A stretch of 64,000 nt of DNA from JAEUMG01 sp963805405 (GCA_963805405.1 CAWDUC010000020.1:124001-188000); one strand, 5' to 3'; numbered from the stretch's first letter, positions 17,826 through 28,016 are shown. Notes: generated from the sequence alone by a model not told the origin. Numbers and translations: made by a program.

Positions 17826-19266
17826 GCGCCACCGGACTGGCACTTGGCATTGAACACGCCGCTATGTGTAAGATATCCTCGGCGATCGTCGTTGATGGGG
17901 TACTGGCCGCCAATTGGATCCGGTGCGACGCCGAGCACGCTGAATATGCCGGTGGTTTCCTTCGCGCTTCTTTCCAAAGAATCCGCCATACATCGGATTG
18001 TCGGTGTTAACAAAAGGGACCGTCGATCTTCGTTGTGCCAGAGTAAGTTGATCCGGAGATATCGCCCTGGATCAGTCATTCCGCGTGGTGAAGAATTCGG
18101 GAAAATTTTCCGGTGCCAGCATAGGTTGTCGCCATCGGGACGCATAAACGGTGTCTGTCTGACGCTCGTAATACCACCAGCCCCCATCGTACCACTTCCA
18201 TGTCTGCGGGGTGAGCGATCCAGTGACTTGGCGGCGCCAAAGTCGGCGTTATGATCGTCGCATCGCCATTACTCATCCATAGGCCGTTCGGATCGACAAC
18301 CTTAGTGTTCCGCGTTAGTCTAGACGGTGGGCAATGCCAATTCCAGCTTTCGCCGTCGAACCATAGCTTCCCTCGTAGGTGGCCGTCGCAGTAGGTCGGC
18401 ATCTCCTCCGCTCGGAGTATTGGTGCCTCCGAAAGAAAATGCCTGATTGCTGGCCTCTCCGCCATTTGGCACGTTTCGATACTGCGTTGCGTAGCTGTCG
18501 CAAAAGTTCCAGACTTGAAGCACTTCGTCAGTCGAATCGGCGCCGGAACTGATCTATTCGATATTCCTTGTATGAGGAAGCGCCGAGTTGCTGCGGATAT
18601 GAGCGTGCGCAATGAAGTCTGCTTAGGTCAGCGGGAATGCAGAAAGTTGACTGGGGTTCGAATAGTTGAGTCGAGCATCGAAATCCTTGTAATACTACGA
18701 GTTAGTGGATTGTAGTATGCTGCAATTCCGCCGCCTTGCTTAAGCGCATTTCCGTCGATATCCCTTCTCAAGAAATCCATTGCTCGACTGAGAGGGAGAA
18801 ATCGGTTGGGTTGATCCCCATTCGTACTCGCTCATTACTTTGGCCGTCGGGCCACTCGGCGCCGTCCTTTTGTTTTGTATCGATTTGGAAAGTCGCGTCT
18901 TGTGTCAGATGACTTGGCTTGAGCGGATCGTCATGGCAGATCAAGTCTCGAAAAGGAACCGTTTCCGGAGAAATCAAGTGCGCCGCCTTCTAACGCGATC
19001 GTGGTATCGCCGCCATGAGTTGGTGTTACCGCCAGTCCACCGCTGCGGCTGCGTCGCCGCCACTGCTGCTACCACTGCGAGCCACTGCTTACCACTCGAG
19101 CCGCTGCTTCCGCTGCTACCGCTGCTTCCGCTGCTGCTGCCGCCGTTGTCGGGGCAAGAAAGACCGCAAAGATCGAGCGAGGCTGTTTGCCGCCGTCTTC
19201 GCCGCCATTGCAACCGGCGATCGCCACGCATACGGCTGCTATCGCTAAGAGAGAGGGAGTGCGCAT
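17813..19266 (-). pseudogene. TbpB-like surface lipoprotein (transferrin-binding-protein-like solute-binding), many frameshifts
   Basis: Reading starts with a lipoprotein signal, MRTPSLLAIAAVCVAIAGC, followed by a Gly/Ser linker near 19140-19090. It then jumps between all three frames in at least eight pieces. Recognisable parts include DPLKPSHLTQDATFQID (near 18910), FLRRDIDGNALKQGGG (near 18760), VWNFCDSYATQYRNVPNGGE (near 18500), ATATYEGSYGSTAKAG (near 18370), VNTDNPMYGGFFGKK and AKETTGIFSVLG (near 17970), and a Cys-containing end at 17813. The GGFFG..A.E..GIF pattern is the hallmark of the TbpB beta-barrel domain. Base composition is clearly less GC-rich than the neighbours, suggesting transfer. 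Because the breaks are denser than elsewhere I label it pseudogene, but sequencing errors could explain them. Its partner is the Slam-like gene downstream. Confidence 0.65.
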
Positions 19267-19359
19267 ATCGTATCCAAACCGCCCACTGACAAATCTGTCT
19301 CAAATTGACGTGTTTCGGCTAATTTTGGGTTAAGGTTGACGGGCGAATTAAGGCTTGAA

Positions 19360-20667
19360 ATGAGACAGGAAATTAAGAAATTCGAAACCTGGTATGAGGC
19401 GACTGCCGAACGTGGCGCGACGCACCCGCAATTGGCGCAAAATGCCGAATGCGACGTCTGTGTCGTCGGCGGTGGCCTTGCGGGATTGAGCGTCGCACAT
19501 CAATTGGCGCGCGCCGGCAAGAGCGTCTTTCTCATCGAAGCGCGGCGATTGGCGTGGGGTGCGTCCGGGCGCAATGGCGGGTTTGTTTCGAGCGGCTTTG
19601 CGTTGGGCGCTTCCGATCTGACCGCGCAGGTCGGACTCGAGGCAGCGCAGGCGTTGTTCAGGCTTTCGAGCGAAGGCACTGAGTTCATCCGTCAGGAAAT
19701 TGTGCGGCTCGATCCCTCGCTGAAGATGGGTGATGGCTGGATCGTGGCTCTCCGGCACGATGATCCGAACGGCGCTGCGCGATGGGCAGAGACGATGAAC
19801 CGCGATTTTCGGCATCCGGTATCGTTGCTCACGATCGAACAAACGCGATTGGTCCTGCGATCGCAGCGCTACTACCAGGGCGTCAGCGATCCCTCAGCTT
19901 TTCACATCCATCCACTGCGTTATTCGCTGGCGCTTGCGCGTGAAGCCGAGGAGGCGGGCACCAAGATCTATGAGGAGACGCCGGCACTCTCTATCGCGCG
20001 CGAGGGCAACGTATCCGTGGTGCAAACACCGCGCGGATCGGTGCGTGCACGCCACGTTGTCTTCTGCGTGTCCGCGCTCGACCGTCGTGTCCTGCCGCGC
20101 GTCGGCCGCGCTGTGCTGCCGGTCGCAACTTATGTCGCGGTAACCGAGCCCTTGCATCAGGATGCAATCCTGACGAGCTCGGCGATTGCCGACACGCGCC
20201 GCGCCGGGGATTACTACAGGGTCATAGATGGCGGCCGCATCCTGTGGGGCGGGCGCATCACGACGCGGATCGGCGAGCCTTCGCGCCTAGCGATGCGCAT
20301 GAAGGGCGACATGCTTTCCGTCTATCCGCAGCTTGGCAATCCCGCCATCGACTATGCATGGGCAGGGCTCATGGGCTATGCGCTCCACAAAATGCCGTTG
20401 ATCGGACAGATCGAGGATGGCGTGTGGTACGCAACTGCCTTCGGCGGACACGGGCTCAATACCACGGCGATGGCCGGGTTGTTGATCGCGCGCGCTATCG
20501 CCGACGGCGATGACGAATACCGGCGTTTCTCGGCCTTTGCACCGCGTTGGGCCGGCGGGCCGTTGGGACGGGTAGGAGTCCAGTCGTCCTACTGGATGAT
20601 GCAATTGCGCGACAGGCTGGATGAAGCGAAATCCCGCCGGCGCCGCGAGGAGACAGAACGCCTATGA
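19360..20667 (+). CDS. FAD-dependent amino-acid/polyamine oxidase (DAO/PuuB-like)
   Basis: This flavoprotein of the DadA/PuuB/OrdL type oxidises a C-N bond of an amino acid or N-glutamyl-polyamine. The 435-residue protein has the FAD motif VVGGGLAGLSVAHQLARAG near residue 37 and WGASGRNGGFVSSGF (the GAS.RN.G motif). It ends with TAFGGHGLNTTAMAGLLIA, which closes the FAD site. ATG 19360 is preceded by TAAGG; a TTG at 19336 is in frame but less likely. It is the first of three genes whose stops and starts overlap (ATGA, then GTGA), so one catabolic operon is likely. The substrate cannot be told from sequence. Confidence 0.85.
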   Translation: MRQEIKKFETWYEATAERGATHPQLAQNAECDVCVVGGGLAGLSVAHQLARAGKSVFLIEARRLAWGASGRNGGFVSSGFALGASDLTAQVGLEAAQALFRLSSEGTEFIRQEIVRLDPSLKMGDGWIVALRHDDPNGAARWAETMNRDFRHPVSLLTIEQTRLVLRSQRYYQGVSDPSAFHIHPLRYSLALAREAEEAGTKIYEETPALSIAREGNVSVVQTPRGSVRARHVVFCVSALDRRVLPRVGRAVLPVATYVAVTEPLHQDAILTSSAIADTRRAGDYYRVIDGGRILWGGRITTRIGEPSRLAMRMKGDMLSVYPQLGNPAIDYAWAGLMGYALHKMPLIGQIEDGVWYATAFGGHGLNTTAMAGLLIARAIADGDDEYRRFSAFAPRWAGGPLGRVGVQSSYWMMQLRDRLDEAKSRRRREETERL

Positions 20668-21617
20668 CACCTGACAAGCTTGAGATGGTTGCGGTGATCG
20701 GCAACGGGATCATCGGCCATGGCGTGGCGCAAATCTTCGCCATGGCGGGCAAGTCCGTCATTCTGGTTGGCCGGAACGTCGACAGCCTTCGCCGGGCGCG
20801 GCAGAAGACCGCCGAAAGCCTTGCCGATTTCGTGCGGCACGGCCTTGTCGCAGCGAGACGATGTCGGAGCAATCCTCGATCGCGTGACGCTGTCGGTGGA
20901 ATTGAAGCATGCAGCGCAAAGCGCAGTTGGTCATCGAAGCCGTCACCGAGGACCTCGGCCTCAAGCTCGATCTGTTCGGCAAACTCGATTCGATCTGTCC
21001 ACCTCCGGCCATGCTCGCATCATCGAGCGGCCAGCCGGCATCGGCGCTGGTGGCCCAGGTCAAGCATCGCGAGCGGGTGATCGCCACGCATTTCTGGTAT
21101 CCGCCGCAGCTCATTCCACTGGTCGAAGTGTGTGCCGGACCCGAGACCGCGCCCAATGTCGTCGATTGGGTGTGCAAGGAGCTGCGCTCGGTCGGCAAGG
21201 AGCCCGCCATCATCGACAAGGAAATTCCCGGTTTCATCGGCAACCGTTTGCAGTTCGCGATGCTGCGCGAGGCCTGGGCCCTGTGGGCTTCCGGTGCGGC
21301 GAGTGCGGCGGCGATCGACTCGGTCGTGCGGCACAGTTTCGGGCGCCGCGTCGCGGTGACGGGGCCCCTCGAGTCTGCCGATGTCGGCGGCCTTCAGACC
21401 ATGTATCACTTCGGCCGGTCGCTGCTTACCCGCACTCGACACGTCACCAGAGCCAGCGGCCAAGGTCGCCGAACTGGCCGCCTCCGGCGCCAATGGCCTG
21501 AGCAATGGCCGGGGCGTCTATGACTGGACGAAGCGGGACGGGAAGACTTTGCTTGAGGCGCGGATGGACGAACTCTTTCGCTGGCTCAAGCATGACAAGA
21601 CGGCCAGTAAATCGTGA
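20664..21617 (+). CDS. 3-hydroxyacyl-CoA dehydrogenase family protein, three frameshifts
   Basis: This NAD-dependent dehydrogenase has a Rossmann N-terminus (MVAVIGNGIIGHGVAQIFAMAG) and the 3HCDH C-terminal domain (EIPGFIGNRLQFAMLREAW). Frame changes near 20846, 20916 and 21427 are each repaired by deleting one base and together restore the starting frame. The join then reads QLVIEAVTEDLGLKLDLF, SSSGQPASAL and FGRSLLPALDTSPEPAAK. About 316 residues result, the usual length for single-domain members such as L-carnitine or beta-hydroxy acid dehydrogenases. ATG overlaps the preceding stop and the next gene starts on its own stop. It probably oxidises a hydroxy intermediate of the pathway served by the flanking FAD oxidases. 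Confidence 0.8.
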
Positions 21618-22886
21618 ATCTCGAACCCTATTGGTGGCAGGCCGCGCCGCGCCTGCTTGACGATCCACCGGCTTTCCCGTCGCCGGCCAAGGCCGATGTG
21701 GCGATTGTTGGCTCAGGCATTACCGGGCTCGTCGCAGGGATGGACCTTGCGCGCGCCGGCCGGAGCGTCGTGGTCTTCGATGCAGGGGAGCCGGGCATCG
21801 GCGCCAGTTCGCGCAATGCCGGCTATGTCGGCCGCACCTTCAAATATTCGTTCGGCGAACTCATCGAGAAGCACGGTGTCGACTATGCCAAGGCGCTCTA
21901 TGGCGAATTGCGTCATGCTTTCGACACGGTGCGGAAGGTCATCGGCGATGAAAAGATCGATTGCGGCTTCGCCATGCAGGGTCGCTACATCCTGGCGGCG
22001 TCGCCCGGCCAGCGCGAATTCGCTCAACCGGGAATTCGACCTGAGAGCGAAGCATCTCGGTGACAGCTACACACCGGTCTCGCGCGCCGACCAGCATCGC
22101 GAAATCGCCACCGACATCTACCACGGCGGCGTCGTCATTGACGACATGGCGGGGTTGCATCCTGGCCTTTACCACCAGGGCCTTCTCAATCGTGCGCTCG
22201 CGGCCGGGGTGACGATTATGCCCTTTACGCCGGTTCAGGCGACCAGGCGCGAGGCGGACGGTTTCGAAGTCTCGACACCGCGCGGCCGGCTCATCGCCAA
22301 AGATGTCATCTTCGCAACGAATGGCTATTCCGGGCCGGCGTTTCCGTGGCTCCAGCGGCGCGTCGTTCCCTTCGATGCCTATATGATTGCCACCGAGCCT
22401 TTGCCTGCTTCCCTCCTTGACGCGGTCATGCCGGGAAAGCGCACCTTCATCGACTGGAATTTCGATGTCGACTTCATCCGGCGTTCGCCGGATGACAGCC
22501 GGATCCTGTTCGGCGGCAATACCGGCGTGATCGGCGCCGATCTGACACAGATGGCAGGGGCGTTGCGTCAGAAATTGCGTCGCATGCTGCCACAACTCGG
22601 CGAGGTCGGGCTCGCCCATAGCTGGACAGGGCGGTGCGCCGGCACGCGCGATCTCTACCCGCATATCGGCGTCAAAGACGGTATCCATTACGCTGTCGGC
22701 TATTGCTTTGCGGGGGTACCGATGGGCACGCATTTCGGCCGCCTGCTGGCGCGTCGGGTGCTTGGACATGCCGGGGCGGAATCCGTCTTTTGGCAGCGCC
22801 CTTTCGAGGCAATTCCCTTCTATCGCGGCAATCCCTGGTTCGTGCCCTATGCCATGCGCTGGTACGCACGCCACGACTGGCGCTGA
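21614..22886 (+). CDS. FAD-dependent oxidoreductase (DAO family), one frameshift
   Basis: This is a second DAO-fold flavoenzyme, distinct from the one at 19360. It has ADVAIVGSGITGLVAGMDLARAG, GIGASSRNAGYVGRTFKYSF, and near the end HYAVGYCFAGVPMGTHFGRL, closing the FAD site. The frame breaks at about 22021; deleting one G in TTCGCTC joins GQREF to LNREFDLRAKHLG. About 424 residues result. GTG 21614 overlaps the upstream stop as GTGA, so it is translationally coupled. Two related oxidases around a dehydrogenase suggest stepwise degradation of an N-substituted compound (polyamine, carnitine or betaine type), which is inference. Confidence 0.82.
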
Positions 22887-23081
22887 CGGCCGCTGCGGCA
22901 CCGTCTTTGCAAGCTTGTCACACAAGTTCGGCAAAGACGCCGGCCATATCGAAAAGCCGTGCCGAATCAGTAGCCTGAGGGGTATGGCGGGGCCTTGGAC
23001 GGGCCGTTTGTAAACTATTGTGGAAGCACCGGCGGATCGGTATATAGCCGCGCCACGGATAGACGCCCAAGAGGACGCAGA

Positions 23082-23498
23082 ATGGCAGTCGAGATCGAGG
23101 ACGCCTACAAACCGACCGAAGACGAGCCGTTCATGAATGAGCGGCAGCGTGAGTATTTCCGGACCAAGCTGCAGAATTGGAAGGAAGACATCCTTCGCGA
23201 GAGCAAGGAAACGCTCATTCACCTGCAAGATGAGAATAACGTATTGCCCGACCTTGCCGACCGGGCCTCGACGGAGACCGATCGGTCGCTTGAGCTCAGG
23301 ACCCGCGATCGTCAGCGCAAGCTGATCTCGAAGATCGAAGCTGCACTGAATCGCATCGACAATGGCTCATATGGCTATTGCGAAGAGACGGGCGAACCGA
23401 TCAGCCTGCGCAGACTTGATGCGCGCCCGATCGCGACCTTGTCGCTCGAGGCGCAGGAGCGGCATGAGCGCCGCGAACGCGTCTATCGCGACGACTAG
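23082..23498 (+). CDS. dksA: DksA-type RNA polymerase secondary-channel regulator, zinc-less form
   Basis: DksA binds in the RNA polymerase secondary channel and works with ppGpp in the stringent response. The 138-residue protein has the coiled-coil hairpin (NERQREYFRTKLQNWKEDIL to DLADRASTETDRSLELR) with the acidic tip, and the TraR/DksA end YGYCEETGEPISLRRLDARP. Only one of the four zinc-binding cysteines of the E. coli protein remains; the others are Thr, Ser and Ala, as is usual in rhizobial homologues. ATG 23082 gives the typical N-terminus; upstream codons are non-conserved. It is a single gene, tail to tail with the FliO-like gene with a gap of about five bases. Confidence 0.92.
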   Translation: MAVEIEDAYKPTEDEPFMNERQREYFRTKLQNWKEDILRESKETLIHLQDENNVLPDLADRASTETDRSLELRTRDRQRKLISKIEAALNRIDNGSYGYCEETGEPISLRRLDARPIATLSLEAQERHERRERVYRDD

Positions 23499-23503
23499 TT
23501 CGC

Positions 23504-23976
23504 TCAGCCGGAGTCATCACCTTCGAATTTCCGTCCCGTCGCCAGCCGCGGTTCGTCGCGACCTGTCGGTCTAAGCGAGGGAAGGCGATCGCCGAATACG
23601 GCAGGGCGGGGCGCTGCTCTAAGCGGTGCCACTGAGTCGGAATCCTGCCTCCACCGGCACCGATCGCGGCGGCGGGCTCGGGCCGGCGCCCCATGCCGGG
23701 ATCCGCAGCAAGCGCCGCATGGCCAGAAATACCGGTCTCGATAACCAGGTCGCGCTCACCGCCGATCATCAGCAGATGCTCAACGCCGTCACGTCTGACC
23801 AGAACCAGGCGACGAGTCTTGTCGACTTCATGATACTCGCTGATGCCAAGGCGTGAACCGCGCCGACCACGCACGCGGCCGCCGACCGCCTTAATCACTA
23901 CTATGGCAAGAATCGCGACGACCAGAATGACAAGGGCGGCAATCAGATAGCTGAAATATGGCGTCAACCAGTCCAT
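23504..23976 (-). CDS. FliO-like single-pass membrane protein, one probable frameshift
   Basis: An N-terminal membrane anchor (YLIAALVILVVAILAIVVI) is followed by a short cytoplasmic domain, SRLGISEYHEVDKTRRLVLV and RRDGVEHLLMIGGERDLVIE. This is the pattern of FliO, the flagellar type III export accessory protein. The proline- and arginine-rich tail changes frame near 23635: the longest frame would run antisense into dksA, while the shifted frame ends neatly at 23504 with KFEGDDSG. No other flagellar gene is nearby, so this may be a stand-alone homologue with another role, as annotated in many rhizobia. The start at 23976 is well defined. Confidence 0.65.
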
Positions 23977-24122
23977 TCACGACTCCGTCTAGCCAGCGGT
24001 CCTGGCTTGCGCACCATATGTCGCTCGCGTTTTGCATGCAATCGCGGCGACGCGGTGGCAGCGCGCCATCGCAATTGCCTTATACTGACGATGATTTGAG
24101 GGAACGGGGCGCGGCTCGGTTT

Positions 24123-26657
24123 ATGAGCGATACTGCAAATGCGGCGACGCATAAGGGGGTAATTGTGCCGGCTCGCGGCAAGCGAAGCCGACCAGCGCTC
24201 TCGGTGTTGCTTGGCATCCTTGCCGCTGCGGCTGCCGGTGGCCTCGCCTGGACATTGCGTGCCGCGGCGCCGCCTTGGCTCATCGGCGTACTGGGCGTGC
24301 TGGCGGCCTTCGGGCTCTTGAGTTGTTTTGCGTGGATCGCCGGTTTCATAAGCTTCGGCAGTGATCCGCAGCAACGAGCCTTCTTTGATGGACTTCTCGA
24401 CTCGCTGTCGGAAGCCTGCGTGGTGACCGATGCGCGCGGCAGGGCGGTTTATGCCAATGCGCAGTTCATCAAGCTGATTTCCAGCGCCGGCGTCAGCCGC
24501 CTGGTTGGCGTCGAGAATCTCTATGCGGGTTACCCCGACGCATCCGAGCGCGTCTATCGCTTGGCGCAAGCCGCGCGTGAAGGCCAGTCGCGCCAGGAAG
24601 AGTTCAGGCTAGGCGCCGGGTCGGCGGCTGCAGGCGCGCTGGCCGATCGACCCGTGTGGATCAGGGTTTCGGTCGTTCCCATCACCGATACCAATGGCCA
24701 GACATACGGCTTCTGGCGACATCAGGACATTACCGCCGACCGCGAGAAGCAGGAGCGGGCCTTTGCCCACCTGCAATATATCATCAGCTATCTCGACCGT
24801 GCCCCGGCCGGGTTCTTCTCGGCCAGTGCCGACGGCCGCATCGCCTACGCCAACGCCACTCTCGCCGGGTGGCTGGGTCTCGGTCTGGACGAGACGACGG
24901 GCGGCACCCTGTCGCTCGGCGAAATCGTCTCTGAAGCCGGGATGAAACTGCTCTCCGGCGTCGAGCCAAAGCCAGGCGAGGAGCTTACCGAAACCTTCGA
25001 CATCGATCTCTCGGCACGCGACGGCCGTGTCGTGCCAGTGCGTATCATCCATCGCGTCGATTACGATGCCGCCGGTGCATTGATGCCGAGCCGGTCGCTG
25101 GTGCTCGCGCGCAATGGCGAGGAAACGGCCGATCCTGCCGCCGCGCCCGGCGATCTCAGGTTGTCACGGCTCTTCAACAATGCGCCGATCGGCATCGCCG
25201 ATATCGACGAGAAGGGCGTGATCCGCAACGCCAATCTCGCCTTTATCTCATTGTCGGCGCGAGCCCAGCGCGGAGCGGCCCTTGCCAATATCGCATCCGA
25301 CAGCCAGCGGCGTTCGGTGGGCGAGGCGCTCGAGGCGGCGCGCGCGGCTGAAAACAAAGTCCATCACACTGACATTGTCATCGCCGGTCCGACTCCGCGT
25401 TCGGTGCAATTCGTGATCTCCAAGGCGACCGGCCGGGAAGGCGGCTTCACCGTCTATGCGGTCGACACGACCGAGAACAAGGCTTTGGAATCCCAGCTTG
25501 CGCAAAGCCAGAAGATGCAGGCGATCGGGCAATTGGCCGGCGGCGTTGCGCATGACTTCAACAACGTGCTGACCGCGATCATCGGCTTTTCTGACCTTCT
25601 GCTCGCCAAGCACCGGCCAACCGATCCGGCCTTCGCCGACATCATGAACATCAAGCAGAACGCCAATCGCGCCGCCAATCTGGTCCGGCAGCTGCTGGCG
25701 TTCTCGCGGCGCCAGACACTCCGGCCGGAAGTCCTGTCGCTTACCGACGTCCTCTCCGACCTCGGCAATCTGCTGGGACGCCTGCTCGGAGAGAAGATCG
25801 AGCTGAAGGTCGTACATGGCCGTGAACTCGGCCTGGTCAAGGTCGATATCAATCAGTTCGAGCAGGTGATCATCAATCTCGCGGTCAATGCTCGCGATGC
25901 GATGCCCAATGGCGGCACTTTGACGGTCAGGACCTCCAATGTCAGCGCGGAGGAATCGCAGGCAGTTCATCCGAGCCTGTTGCCGGCCGCCGAATATATC
26001 CTGTGCGAAGTGATTGACACCGGCACCGGCATTCCACCGGAGATTCTCGACAAGATATGGGAGCCGTTCTTCTCGACCAAGGAAGTAGGGAAGGGGACCG
26101 GCCTGGGCCTGTCGACGGTCTACGGCATCATCAAGCAGACGGGTGGCTTCGTCTTCTGCAAGAGCAAGATCGGAAAAGGCACGACGTTCAGCATTTTCCT
26201 GCCACGCCATCGCCCGAACCCGGCTCTCGAAGCTGGCCCGCGCGAAGACAAGGAGGAGAAGAAGGAAGCGCGCCGTGCCGATCTGACCGGCAAGGGCACG
26301 ATCCTGCTCGTCGAGGATGAGGACGCAGTCCGCGCCTTCGCTTCGCGGGCGCTGGCTTCGCGGGGCTACACGGTGCTTGAAGCCGATTTGGGTGCCCGCG
26401 CGCTCGAAATCTACGGCGAACATGCCGGCGGCTTCGATCTCGTCATTTCCGATGTCGTCATGCCGGAAATGGATGGGCCTACGCTGTTGAAGGAGTTGCG
26501 CAAGCGCGGTGTGACGACCAAGATCATCTTCATTTCGGGCTATGCCGAAGATGCCTTCCAGAAAAACCTGGAAGGCGAAGAGGATTTTGCCTTCCTGCCC
26601 AAGCCATTCTCTCTCAAGCAACTGGCGGAAGCGGTGAAGGATGTCATGGGAGGTTAG
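24123..26657 (+). CDS. cckA: Cell-cycle hybrid histidine kinase CckA
   Basis: CckA is the essential bifunctional kinase/phosphatase at the top of the alphaproteobacterial CtrA pathway. The 844-residue protein has two membrane segments (about residues 24-44 and 50-73), tandem PAS domains (about 90-470), the HisKA domain with phosphoacceptor His477 in GGVAHDFNN, and an HATPase with NLAVNARDAMPNGG and GKGTGLGLSTVYGI. A receiver domain follows, with Asp777 in VISDVVMPEMDG and the Lys of FLPKPFSL. ATG 24123 is chosen because upstream codons in frame are antisense to the FliO-like gene and not conserved. It is followed after three bases by an amidase gene. Confidence 0.95.
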   Translation: MSDTANAATHKGVIVPARGKRSRPALSVLLGILAAAAAGGLAWTLRAAAPPWLIGVLGVLAAFGLLSCFAWIAGFISFGSDPQQRAFFDGLLDSLSEACVVTDARGRAVYANAQFIKLISSAGVSRLVGVENLYAGYPDASERVYRLAQAAREGQSRQEEFRLGAGSAAAGALADRPVWIRVSVVPITDTNGQTYGFWRHQDITADREKQERAFAHLQYIISYLDRAPAGFFSASADGRIAYANATLAGWLGLGLDETTGGTLSLGEIVSEAGMKLLSGVEPKPGEELTETFDIDLSARDGRVVPVRIIHRVDYDAAGALMPSRSLVLARNGEETADPAAAPGDLRLSRLFNNAPIGIADIDEKGVIRNANLAFISLSARAQRGAALANIASDSQRRSVGEALEAARAAENKVHHTDIVIAGPTPRSVQFVISKATGREGGFTVYAVDTTENKALESQLAQSQKMQAIGQLAGGVAHDFNNVLTAIIGFSDLLLAKHRPTDPAFADIMNIKQNANRAANLVRQLLAFSRRQTLRPEVLSLTDVLSDLGNLLGRLLGEKIELKVVHGRELGLVKVDINQFEQVIINLAVNARDAMPNGGTLTVRTSNVSAEESQAVHPSLLPAAEYILCEVIDTGTGIPPEILDKIWEPFFSTKEVGKGTGLGLSTVYGIIKQTGGFVFCKSKIGKGTTFSIFLPRHRPNPALEAGPREDKEEKKEARRADLTGKGTILLVEDEDAVRAFASRALASRGYTVLEADLGARALEIYGEHAGGFDLVISDVVMPEMDGPTLLKELRKRGVTTKIIFISGYAEDAFQKNLEGEEDFAFLPKPFSLKQLAEAVKDVMGG

Positions 26658-26660
26658 CCG

Positions 26661-28016
26661 ATGCCGCAATTACTCGCCGAGCTGGAGGCGAAGCTCGCGC
26701 AGGGAACGGTCACGGCACGAAGTCTCGTAGAAGAATTGCTGGCGCGAATTGAGGACCCGCAAGGGGAAGGCAAGGTCGCCTTTCTCAAAATCCATGGAGC
26801 GCGCGCGCGGCATCTTGCCGATTACTATGATAGCGCGCGCAAGGCGGGACACCCGGTGCCGCGATTTGCCGGGATACCGTTTTCGGTGAAGGACCTGTTC
26901 GACGAGGCGGGCGAAGTGACGCGGGCAGGCTCGCGCTTGCTCGCCAAGGCGATGCCGGCCAAAAAGGACGCACCTGCAATTGCGCGATTGAAGAATGCGG
27001 GCTTCATCGCGATCGGGCGCACCAACATGACCGAATTTGCCTATTCGGGCGTCGGCCTCAATCCGCATTACGGCACGCCACGTTCCCCCTGGGATCGGAA
27101 GACCGGCCGCATTCCCGGCGGATCGTCATCCGGGGCGGCAGTCTCGGTTGCCGATGGCATGGTGCCTTTGGCGATTGGGTCCGATACTGGCGGCTCTTGC
27201 CGCATTCCGGCCGCCTATAATGGGATCGTAGGCTATAAGCCGAGCACTGGCCGCGTGCCGCTCACCGGCGCTTATCCGTTGTCGGCAAGTTTCGATTCGA
27301 TCGGGCCAATGGCCAACAGCGTCGCGTGCTGCGCGCTTGCGGACGCGCTCATGGCGGGGATTGAAGGCGATGTTCCGCAAGGGTTGCGCGCGGATCGCAT
27401 TCGGCTCGCGATCCCGCTATCGCACCTCGTCGAAGGCTTGGAGCCAGAGGTGGCAAGTGCATTCGCGCGTGCCGTCGATGCTCTGCGCGCCGCCGGCATT
27501 CGCGTCGATGAAATCGATTATCGCGAATTGCGCGATATACCGACGATCAATGCCAAGGGCGGCATCGTCGTTGCGGAGGCTCTTGCGCATCATCGCAAGC
27601 AACTCGACGATGCCTCCGAAATTTACGACCAGCGCGTCTCGCGCCGGATCCTCGCCGGCAGCCAGATCACTGCGGCGGATCTCGTAGATATCATCGCGGC
27701 TCGGCAAAGGTTGATCCAGCACAACGCCAAGCTCATGGCAGGTTTTGACGCGCTAGTATTGCCGACGACGCCCAATGTGCCGCCGCCGATCGCGGCCTTG
27801 GCGCGCGATGAGGATTATATGCGCCTCAATGCGATGAGCCTGCGCAATACGGCCGTCGGCAATTTCCTCGACCAATGCTCGATCTCATTGCCGATGCAGG
27901 CGCCGGACGAGCCGCCGAAAGGCCTCATGCTGATGGCGCCGCACGGGCGCGACCAGCACATCTTTGGCGTTGCTCAGGCGACCGAAACCGCCCTAGCTGC
28001 AATCACGCGGGCTTGA
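26661..28016 (+). CDS. Amidase (amidase signature family)
   Basis: This amide hydrolase of 451 residues carries the Ser-cisSer-Lys triad: Lys77 in GIPFSVKDLFD, cis-Ser155 in IPGGSSSGAAVSVADGMVP and nucleophile Ser179 in IGSDTGGSCRIPA. It is of general amidase size and has no GatA-specific partner genes nearby, so it is more likely a catabolic amidase or an indoleacetamide hydrolase-like enzyme than the tRNA amidotransferase subunit. It starts four bases after cckA on the same strand and may be transcribed with it, although no functional link is apparent. It ends tail to tail with the M19-like gene, overlapping 14 bases. Confidence 0.85.
   Translation: MPQLLAELEAKLAQGTVTARSLVEELLARIEDPQGEGKVAFLKIHGARARHLADYYDSARKAGHPVPRFAGIPFSVKDLFDEAGEVTRAGSRLLAKAMPAKKDAPAIARLKNAGFIAIGRTNMTEFAYSGVGLNPHYGTPRSPWDRKTGRIPGGSSSGAAVSVADGMVPLAIGSDTGGSCRIPAAYNGIVGYKPSTGRVPLTGAYPLSASFDSIGPMANSVACCALADALMAGIEGDVPQGLRADRIRLAIPLSHLVEGLEPEVASAFARAVDALRAAGIRVDEIDYRELRDIPTINAKGGIVVAEALAHHRKQLDDASEIYDQRVSRRILAGSQITAADLVDIIAARQRLIQHNAKLMAGFDALVLPTTPNVPPPIAALARDEDYMRLNAMSLRNTAVGNFLDQCSISLPMQAPDEPPKGLMLMAPHGRDQHIFGVAQATETALAAITRA

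Noticed and set aside
18061..18230. Trp/Tyr-rich frame (WKWYDGGWWYYERQ) as a separate small gene
   Set aside because: It lies inside the TbpB-like gene, has no start of its own, and competes with other frames that carry family motifs; kept as part of the broken lipoprotein.
24123..26657. Long open frame antisense to cckA
   Set aside because: Frames opposite GC-rich genes stay open by codon bias; the sense strand encodes complete CckA.
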